A DNA stretch of 64,000 nucleotides. Source: Malus domestica (Eukaryota; Streptophyta; Magnoliopsida; Rosales; Rosaceae). How positions within the stretch are numbered: position 1 is the first letter of the stretch; the number at the start of each line of letters is the position of its first letter. Where the stretch lies: NCBI RefSeq assembly GCF_042453785.1, contig NC_091674.1, positions 25,374,001 to 25,438,000 on the forward strand, read 5' to 3'. The notes beneath the pieces were generated by a model, which ran no database searches, was not told where the DNA came from, and worked only from the letters and a program-made list of their open reading frames with translations. Below are positions 56,325 through 64,000 of the stretch, one piece after another. The position numbers were made by a program, and so were the translations under genes.

Positions 56325-58414
56325 AACAAATATGCAAGGGATTTTTGACATTAAACTTCATGAAAATAAACAGCAAACTGGGAAATAAAGAAACATAGCA
56401 TAATACAAGAGGGAGCCTTCACAAAGGCTGCTTGGGAGGAGTCGCAGTAGTCGGCGGAGTCTCAGAAGTCGGTGGGGCCACGGAATGAGGAGGTATCGGA
56501 GGTTGATCAGTTGAAGCTTCACTACGCGGTGCCGCCCCAGAAGACGAAGGCAGATGCTGTTGGAACAAACCCACAAACCTTCGGTGATCAAGTAAAATCT
56601 GATCATCAGTTTCCTGCAGCTGGTCAATTTTCCTCTTCATGTTTGTGGCATAATTGTGTGCAAGCTTGTGCAATTGTTTATTTTCATGCTTGAGTCCTCT
56701 AATCTTCTCTTTGAGACTCTGTATTTCAGCCACCAACGATTCAACGTGACGGGTTCGAGCAAATAGGCGTTGAGCCATGTTGGACACAGAACCCGCACAC
56801 TGCACGCTAAGAGCCAAAGACTCCTTAACCGCCAATTCATTAGACCGTCTAGCGAGCAGTCTGTTATCTCTGGGGGTGACAAGGTTCCGGGCCACCACTG
56901 CAGCGGTCATGTCATTTTTCATCACCGAATCCCCAACGGTGAGAGGACCAGTAAGGGATATGAAGGACGGGCGCCATATGTTGTCTGGAGAAGGAGGGGC
57001 TGCTCCTTCACCAAGGTTCAAGTCAAAACGACGGTCGGAAGGGCCAGACATTTTTCAGAGGTGTTAAAGAAAGAGGAGATCGGACAAGTCAAGATCGTAG
57101 AAGTGCAAAACGGGAGTTTTTACAGGCAGAAATTCAAGAGTGCTTTGAACGTCCTGCATACCTCTATAAAAATCAGCACGCGATGGGATTTCAGAGATCG
57201 AAAAGGTGAGCTCAGAAATCGAAAAAGCCATTCGGAGATCGAAGAGGCGCCAGCTTTCTCAAAAGTTGGGCTTGCTCACAAACCACCAATTCCAGATACC
57301 GAAGAGCGTCAACTGTCTCAGCCTCGTCAGCACCCATCACACGCAACTCAGCTTTGCAAGAATCACGGGCAGTCTGTCGAAGCACCGATTCCAACCATCT
57401 GTTTCTCTCAACCTCGTCAGCACTGGTCACATGCAATCTCTGCCCTCAATGAAGCTCAGAACTCGAAGCGCAAATTCTGGATATTAAAGAGGCCTCTGCT
57501 TTATCGAGACGTGTCAGTATCTGTCAAACTGCACATCTGCGTTGCGTAAATCACGAGCAATCTGTTGAATATTTCTGGAGAAGCAGAATGCACGTGAAAA
57601 CTACTGTTAAATTATCCCAGACTTGCCGACACGAGTAATGGAACAATGCCTTCCCAGCCATTAAGAAAATTCTATAAATGTTGAACTTCAAAGTGAGGCA
57701 GCCTCACCCAACTTTCAGCCGCACTTAACCTTTCATCCTCTCTGAAATGGCTTTCCAACAAACCCTCTCGAGTCACTCAGTGTTCCTCATCCCCTGGGAT
57801 ACCTCTGCAAACAAATCTTCAAGAGCAAAAGTATTTCATATCATGAAGGTAGAGAGCAAGAGTATCTCATATCATGCATTCTCCATGTCCTTTTCCTTGT
57901 CTTTGTTCTAACCTGCAGGACATGGAGAAATTGCTCTCGAGTACTCATCTTCCACTGCTGATGTACTTCCAAAGAAGCTGCCACATCTACCTGAAGAACA
58001 GATAAGGCAAGCGAAAATGATACCAGCAGCATGTGGAGACAACGTGCAGAAGAAACAAGCAGAGAAGAATGCAGCTTGCTCATTCAACACAGCACAAGGA
58101 GTCTGAGTTGAAGAACTAAAGAAGCTACCACATCTGCTTGGAGAACAAATAAGGAATTGAGCCTGCACAATCAACTCGAGAGCAGAAGGAGTCTGAGTTG
58201 AAGAACTCAAGAAGCTTCAACAACATCGCCAAAGAGCAAAGCTTCGCCGTACAATTCCAATCCAGTTCAAGATCAAAGCTGTGGAAAGGCAGCAAGATCA
58301 TCTACCTCCATAACCAGATTTGCGTTCCTAAACTCTACTCTGTTTAATTTTTACTTTGCCATACTTGTCATGTTTATTCGTTGTTTGTTTGTGTGAATTT
58401 ATGCTTGAAACATT
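56325..58414 (-). mobile_element. Coiled-coil element, copy 2, nested in Athila
   Basis: Related to 46270-48626 in both coding and non-coding parts. It is flanked by the exact 10-bp direct repeat ttgaaacatt (56315-56324 and 58405-58414), and the Athila text continues on both sides (gaggacaatg after the right repeat). The 10-bp repeat could be a target duplication or the junction of template switching; no TG...CA or inverted termini were seen. Confidence 0.6.
56419..57051 (-). CDS. Coiled-coil protein of the nested element (intact frame)
   Basis: 210 residues from ATG 57051. The N-terminus MSGPSDRRFDLNLGEGAAPP contains an FDLNL motif of the EAR type (LxLxL-like, known in plant repressors); this is a resemblance, not proof. 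It continues PLTVGDSVMKNDMTAAVVAR and NELAVKESLALSVQCAGSVS, then a coiled coil (ESLVAEIQSLKEKIRGLKHE, NKQLHKLAHNYATNMKRKID), DHRRFVGLFQQHL and a Pro/Thr tail ending PPKQPL. No retrotransposon Gag, protease or RT motif. It is uninterrupted here and disrupted by one stop in copy 1, with many conservative changes between the two. I do not recognise a characterised family. Confidence 0.65.
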   Translation of the reverse strand: MSGPSDRRFDLNLGEGAAPPSPDNIWRPSFISLTGPLTVGDSVMKNDMTAAVVARNLVTPRDNRLLARRSNELAVKESLALSVQCAGSVSNMAQRLFARTRHVESLVAEIQSLKEKIRGLKHENKQLHKLAHNYATNMKRKIDQLQETDDQILLDHRRFVGLFQQHLPSSSGAAPRSEASTDQPPIPPHSVAPPTSETPPTTATPPKQPL

Positions 58415-58422
58415 GAGGACAA

Positions 58423-60647
58423 TGATGTGAAAAATAAGTTAACACACAAAATTAAACCCTCTTTTTGACAATTGTAGTATAGATGTAAGTAGGGTATCGT
58501 TCTAGGCCGGGGATTAGGAGGGATTGCTAATCTATTAAATTAACTTAAAAATATTAAATAAGACTCAAGGACACAAAACTAGGCTAAAAACTCTAATAAC
58601 TCGAAACACACTTAAAATGACTCAAAATAATGAAAACAATTAAATTAAACACTAGGAACTGAAATGGACGGAAATTAAATTAAAAGACTAACAATAAAGA
58701 AAACTAAATAAATAATATAATTTAATAATGGATGGGTGTTTGGTTTTGATGAAAAGTAAATTAAACTTAATTAAATTACAGAATTGACAAAAACATGAAA
58801 TTAAGGTGAAATGATAAATGACGGACTAGCTAGAGGGTTCTTCTCCACACATGACACATATGCAACCTAAATTGATTTTCAGTTGTTCTTTCAATAATTG
58901 TAAATCTCAATGCCCCAAATTAACCATAAATTGCATAAATTAATTCTCAGATTTTCCTTAAGTTAATGGATTGGATGATTGCATACGACAACCCAAAACA
59001 TTCCCCACAAGTTCCCTACATGAATTGCATAATAGAGATACAAGCAACAATCATTAAGTTCTATGAAAATCATAAGCATTGACGAGGCACTTGTTACTAT
59101 GAATTGCATGAAACTTATGCCAAGAATTTACTTAACGTGATTGTGACTAGCAACCTTTACTACTTGTGAATATAAGTTCATAACGATTAGGTGAAATTCA
59201 CTTATATTCTAGCATCAAATTCATGCATGTAAATTAAGCGTGCACTCTCAACCAACATACACAAATAAGTTTTTATACGAACGGATAAGTAAATTGAATT
59301 CACAACTTATGAAATCACAACTGAAGGTAATCAATTCATATTACAAATATATTCATGGCTTTGAATTAACCTCTAGCCAAAATCAGTTTATTTACACATT
59401 ATTAAAAATAGAAATAAAATAGAAGTTTAGAGAGATTAAACCGAAAGAGAGGTGAAGATCTCTGTCTGCGTTCTCCTTTCACGCTGTATTGGACCGTCCT
59501 CACCTTTGTACTGACTCTGTCCTCCTTATTTTCTGCGCCTATTCCTGCGTGCTGACCTTCACAAGCTGCCCAAAGGCAGCCTTCTCTCGTCAGTCCCCCG
59601 CTCCGCTTCTAACCTGCTCTACCTTCTGACCAGCTGCAAAGCAGCTGTCACGCCTGATCTGGACTGCCCTTGCTGTCTCTATTCCCGTGCTGACTTGCCT
59701 TGTCTCTCCGTCCTCACTCCACTTTTCCTCCAGCTGCCAAAGGCAGCTTTCCCCTGCCCCGCGTCACTCTCTTCTCCCCTGACCTCTCTCCTTCCTGCGT
59801 CTCTGCGAGCTGCCCAAAGGGCAGCTCCCTTCTCCCGCTCCAAGACCCCCTCACACCAATCTACTTCTCCTTCTTTTATTCTTTTCCGCCCTCTAACTTC
59901 CCTCTATCTCCTGACCTGCCCTCCAGCTGCCAAAGCATCTTTTTTTTATTTATTCCTTCCTCACGTTGCCCTCTTCTATTTTTATTGCTGTTCAAAGCTT
60001 TATTCTTTCCCATTACTCCATGTCTCCCATCAACTTTATTTTCTTATTCTTCTTTCTCTGCTTGTGCTGTCCGTGTCTCCCATCAACTTCTTTCTTTTCT
60101 TTTGTTTTTGCCATTCCATGTTCCATCCTCTTTATCAACCTCATCATTAAGAGGCCCATCCAAATCCTCAATAAGTCCTTTTATTAATTCAAATAATGCC
60201 TCAACCTGTAAAAATAGCATTCCATGTCATTAAGAAGCAAACTCGGAGAAAAGGACTCTCAATGATTTAACCATACCTTCTCAGCAGTTAAAACATGAGT
60301 TGTATTTTTCATAATGCTTTGAATTATAACAGTAGCCATGACTTTATTTGTTCCACTATCAAGAAATTCCAAGACACGAGGATAATTTGTAAGCTTCAAG
60401 GCTGTGACAATATCATTATATTTCTCAAGCGGAGCACTTAAAAGTGCAACCACTTGTTTTGTTGCCCTGCTGTCTTGAATTTTTTATTCCTTTTATTATT
60501 TAAAACTCATTTGTGTTATTTTTATTTTCTTTGCATAACAAATCCTAAAAACACAAAAATAACGTAAATAGCTCAAAAATATAAGGAACTAACTAAGAAA
60601 AGACGAGTGAATTTGAAGTAAAAATATATATAAATATCATCCGATCA
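58423..60647 (-). mobile_element. Solo LTR, Athila-related, TSD gacaa, carrying a host gene piece
   Basis: Plus strand TGATGTGAAAAATAAGTTAA to ATCATCCGATCA with the perfect target duplication gacaa (58418-58422 and 60648-60652). Removing it rejoins the Athila phrase gaggacaatgtttgattt. It aligns with 25099-26960 almost end to end but is about 360 bp longer because of foreign sequence at about 60115-60476. Confidence 0.92.
60116..60476 (-). pseudogene. VPS35: VPS35 retromer gene fragment (two exon parts and an intron)
   Basis: Minus strand: the first exon part (60476-60277) translates to ATKQVVALLSAPLEKYNDIV, KLTNYPRVLEFLDSG, NKVMATVIIQSIMKN and VLTAEK. Then comes a 71-nt intron (60276-60206) with GTATGG donor and TTTTTACAG acceptor. 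Then a second exon part (60205 to about 60116): VEALFELIKGLIEDLDGP and LNDEVDKED. This is the helical-repeat region of VPS35, the cargo-selective core subunit of retromer that sorts vacuolar receptors at endosomes. About 90 of roughly 790 residues are present and the frame is open across the splice. It sits inside the solo LTR, where the sister LTR at 26700-26820 has none of it. The retained intron shows capture at the DNA level or from unspliced RNA. Confidence 0.9.
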
Positions 60648-60652
60648 GACAA

Positions 60653-62419
60653 TGTTTGATTTAAGTGTAGGGGGGTAACCATTGTTTTGCATGAAGAAAT
60701 TCTTTGCATGAAATTCGTAGGAATTTATCACCCATTACTTCTAGTGTTGTTCCTTGCTGTTTTAAGTGTTTTTAAGCTATTTTGGAATGTTTTAGTGTGT
60801 TTTGACACAAAAATCCGAAAATATCATAAAAATTTGAAAAATTGTTGTGAAAAGCCTAAAAAGAGTGTTTTGAGTCGTTTTTGTTTATTTTGTGTCTTAG
60901 GGTACCTTCCAACACAATGATGAGGATTTGGTTTTTAATTACATGACTGTTAAAGAGAGTTATAAACATGGATGAACATTTGATTTACTCTTTGGTGTAT
61001 GCTTGGTTGTGGTTATAATTTATGAATTCACATGCAATCATAAAGGAAAAATTAGTTTTTGTAACATGCTTGAAGGAAGGAACTCAAACAAACGCTACAA
61101 CCTTGTGAGACTTGAGCCTAAACGTTATTTGGAGAGTTGATAATCTGTGCATTATTGTTTTCTAAGTCGTTGCATGATCTCATTATTCTTTGCTTGGTTA
61201 CTACTTAGAAGGCGTTTCATCATTTAGTTCCAAATGCTAGAACTCATGCCCATTTCATTCAAAGCATGTTATTGATTAACATAACACATATTCAAGATAA
61301 AGTTGTGTAGTGACCACCACCTTAGCCAAAAAGCCGTGAATCCCTATGTCATTATGTTTTGTAGGTGTTAACCCCATTGAGTCTTGTTTAGCCTTTTCTT
61401 TGTTAACCCACATTACCCTCACCTAGCCTAGATTAGGACTATCCATACCCTCGTTCTTAAAGTATAGTAAGCATGATTCAAATTGAATTCCTTTGTGGCA
61501 GAAACCAAGTGTGGGGGAAGTTTTTATTTTGTCAATTGTGTGCCATAGGCACGGGTAGAAAGAAAAGAAAAAAAAAACAAAAAACAAAAAATATTCGTGG
61601 AAAAAGAAATAAAATAAAATAAAATAAAGAAAAAAGTATGAAAAGTATGAAAAAAAAAAGAGTTGAAAAGATGTGAAAAAGTGTTCCAAAGTATTGTTTG
61701 TTGAAGTAAGGGTCCAAAACAATGAATTCGACCCTAAGGAGTTGTCTAAGTCTTCCCCTTGTGTTTTAAAGTTAATTTCTGCAATCTAAGTGAATTCTAA
61801 GTCTTAATTTCATTACTTTGCGTACTAATGCTTGAAGAACGTTTGTTTTCCCTATCCTTTCTTTGTTAACCAATACCCCAAGCCCCGTTGCAACCCTTAA
61901 CTTCTATCTTGAGTGTTATGTGTTTCAATTTGTGGAGTTTGAATTTGGTATGAGCATATGGTGTCACTGGTTCTCGCATCTAAGTAGTAGCATTCCATTC
62001 ATGAGATCATATCTAAACATGCTTGTTAACTCCGGAAATTGCGTTCTTTGTGATACATATATGTGAGCATTCGTTTTTATATCTACATCAATTCTCTCAC
62101 ATATAACTAGTATAGGGTGTGTAGTTAGAAAATCTGAGTGAAAATAGAGTGCATATCTTGTAAGGATTGAGGGAATTCTCTAAGGCATGTTACTACATTC
62201 AAAACATTGTTTTAATTGGTTAATTGTGAACTAGTAAGTAGTGACTATGATTAAGTATGTGCTTAAGTGTTAAATTCACTCAAATCTGTGGGAATGATAA
62301 TCTTTAACATGTCATGTGCATTGGAAATCCCTAAGGCAAACATTGGAAGGTTTAGGTTATGTTTGTTGGTTTTGTTTTGTTTTATTTCTTTGTTTTGCTC
62401 GAGGACTAGCAAAAGCTAA
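60653..62419 (+). other. Athila 3' non-coding internal region
   Basis: Continues from tttgatttaagtgtagggggg. AT-rich, with a purine tract at 61553-61680 (long A/G runs) and two aagtgtggggga phrases (61507 and 62417). No envelope-like frame. Confidence 0.7.
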
Positions 62420-62432
62420 GTGTGGGGGAATT
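62417..62432 (+). other. Polypurine tract of the Athila element
   Basis: aagtgtgggggaattt right before the 3' LTR start TGATAGGAGC. An upstream look-alike, gtgtgggggaag, occurs at 61509. Confidence 0.8.
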
Positions 62433-64000
62433 TGATAGGAGCATTTTTATGCGACTTAATTGGCTTGTTCTCATGCATTTATATTGTTTTTCCTTAGTTA
62501 GTTTAGTGTTTAAAGTCATTTTCGTGCAATTTCAGGTTTTATTGTCAAAGTATGCAAAAAGGAGCATTTTGGAGCTTTTAGGAGCAAAATTGGGCTTGGA
62601 ATGAAGTGCATATGCATGGAGCAAGGAGTTTGGACGAATTTGAAGTCAAAAGAGGCTAGGAACATGCTAAAAATCTGGTGAAACAAATACAAGTTGCAAG
62701 AAGGGATAGGTTTCTAGAAGGATTGACCAAAATTTCACTCAAAACCATGCCTACCCCAGAAATTCATCAATGCCGTGGGTATTGACTCACTTCCACCAGA
62801 AATTTGAGTGATTGTTCAATACCTAACCCACTAGGAAATTGAGTAGATGATTCATCCCTAAAATCACAGAAATTCATATCCTTGTCGTGCATCCTTGTTG
62901 CTTTCCACCAGAAATTTGAGTGATGATGCAATGCCTAACTCACCATGACATTTGAGATGATGCAATGCCTAACTCACCATGACATTTGAGTGGATGATTC
63001 ATCCCCAACTCAACAGAAAATAAGTAGATTGTGCACAGAAATTGAGTGGATGATTCAAGACCTAACCCACCATTATTCTCCACTTCAATGCCGTGTGTCA
63101 CCTACTTGTTTTCCACCAGAAAATTGAATTAAACAAGTCCATCCTCTCCCTATAAATACCCATGGCAGCAGCCTCATTGAAGGCATCCAGAAATTAACCA
63201 TTCTCCAAGCCTTGCCTTGCCTCTCCCTACATATCTAAACTCCTTCCCATCCATTCCTCCACATAACCAACCCTTCAAAACATCACTCCAACCTTGTGTT
63301 GCAGCAAAGAAGAAGAGGAAAGTTCTTGTACGTGCTTGCTATCCAACATGGATCGTTGGAACGTTTATGTGTTTTCTTTCTTTTGTTTTCAATGTATAAT
63401 TCTGTTTATCTTTGTTTTGTGAACATGGGGAACTAAACCCCTATTTAGTTAGGGGGAAGTTTGAAGCCATGAACATGCTTGTGATATGAATTGATTTCTT
63501 CCAATTGTGATTTGATAAGTTGTGATTGCAATTCAATTATCTATTTTCTTCATAACTGATTCTTGTATGTTTATTAAGGATGCATACTTAGTTTTCATAC
63601 ATAAATTAGATGCTAGAATATAAATGAGTTTCACCTAATTGTTACAAGTTTATATTCATAAGTAGTGAAGGTTGCTTGTCACAATCGCGTTAATTGAATT
63701 CTTGGCAAACGTATCATGCATTCATAGTTACAATTGCCTCGTCAACACTTATGATTTTCATTGAACGTAATGATCTCTGATTGTATCTCTATTATGCATT
63801 CATATAGGGGACTTTTAGAGAATAATTTGGATTGTCGCATGCATTCATCCAATTAAATAAGTAAAGGAAAATCTGAGGGTTAATTTGTGCATCACGGTCA
63901 ATCTGGGGTGTTGAGCATCATAGTTTATTGAAAAGCAATTGGAAATCGATTCATGTACAAGTGTGTCATGTGTGAAGAACGGACCTCTAACTAATCCATC
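62433..64000 (+). mobile_element. 3' LTR of the Athila element (cut by window end)
   Basis: 1568 bp visible of an expected 1855. By eye it differs from the 5' LTR at about five places (tatgttg/tatattg, aaaatgagc/aaaaggagc, a one-base A indel near 62743, attcacatcc/attcatatcc, cacgatc/cacggtc). Confidence 0.92.

Larger units (their letters stand above)
48627..64000 (+). mobile_element. Athila-type Ty3/gypsy element with nested insertions
   Basis: 5' LTR 48627-50481, tRNA-Asp-type primer site 50491, gag-pol 50616-56130, the conserved Athila phrase gcaagcgcttcttgggaggc after pol, then nested material, polypurine tract, and 3' LTR from 62433 past the window end. The candidate target duplication is gatac (48622-48626); its partner should lie near 64289. 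There is no envelope-like ORF. The gag-pol frame has two stops and one frameshift, so this copy depends on others to move. Confidence 0.93.

Noticed and set aside
59695..60233. Similar long frames in the second solo LTR
   Set aside because: Same composition effect; not conserved as protein between the two LTRs.
60653..62419. Envelope-like ORF expected in some Athila elements
   Set aside because: No long plus-strand frame with a signal or membrane segment is present.

Overview
The window looks like nuclear DNA of a dicot plant, most likely a woody Rosaceae of the apple/pear group. That placement is inferred from the style of its repeats and from gene families (split CYP71-type P450, plastid rhodanese, plant DUF2828, THI1). 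It is dominated by LTR retrotransposons and their relics. Only two genes look intact: a DUF2828 gene (7604-9409, +) and a CYP71-family cytochrome P450 (33211-34850, -, two exons). No tRNA, rRNA, CRISPR array or bacterial-type operon was seen.

Layout. 1-1138: an Angela/BARE-type LTR end abuts a fragment of the thiazole synthase gene THI1 that runs on into unrelated sequence. 1515-6937: two head-to-tail copies of an LTR-like unit built of several nested tandem arrays, including repeated TATA-box modules; the first copy is split by a 1866-bp solo LTR (3029-4894, TSD gtcta). 7604-9409: DUF2828 gene. 11316-19373 (block A) and 31278-37825 (block B): two copies of one segment carrying STR11 (+), a CYP71 gene (-) and a Tekay-like LTR. 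They have decayed in complementary ways: A keeps STR11 exons 1-6 and a broken P450, B keeps STR11 exon 2 plus the 3' exons and an intact P450. 20550-30540: a minus-strand, 5'-truncated Ty3/gypsy Tat element with dual RNase H, split by a solo LTR (25099-26960, TSD agaag). 39621-44919: a complete but defective minus-strand Ty1/copia element with 581-bp LTRs. 45736-46269: RTE-type LINE 3' end. 46270-48626: a non-autonomous element encoding a coiled-coil protein. 48627-64000: an Athila-type Ty3/gypsy element inserted in that element; its 3' LTR runs off the window.

The most striking structure is the Athila element. Its LTRs are nearly identical (about five differences in 1.57 kb), implying recent insertion. 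Yet its interior carries a second copy of the coiled-coil element, a solo LTR with its own TSD (58423-60647), and inside that LTR a two-exon, intron-containing piece of the host retromer gene VPS35. The nested parts appear older than the last jump, which suggests the composite moved as one unit.
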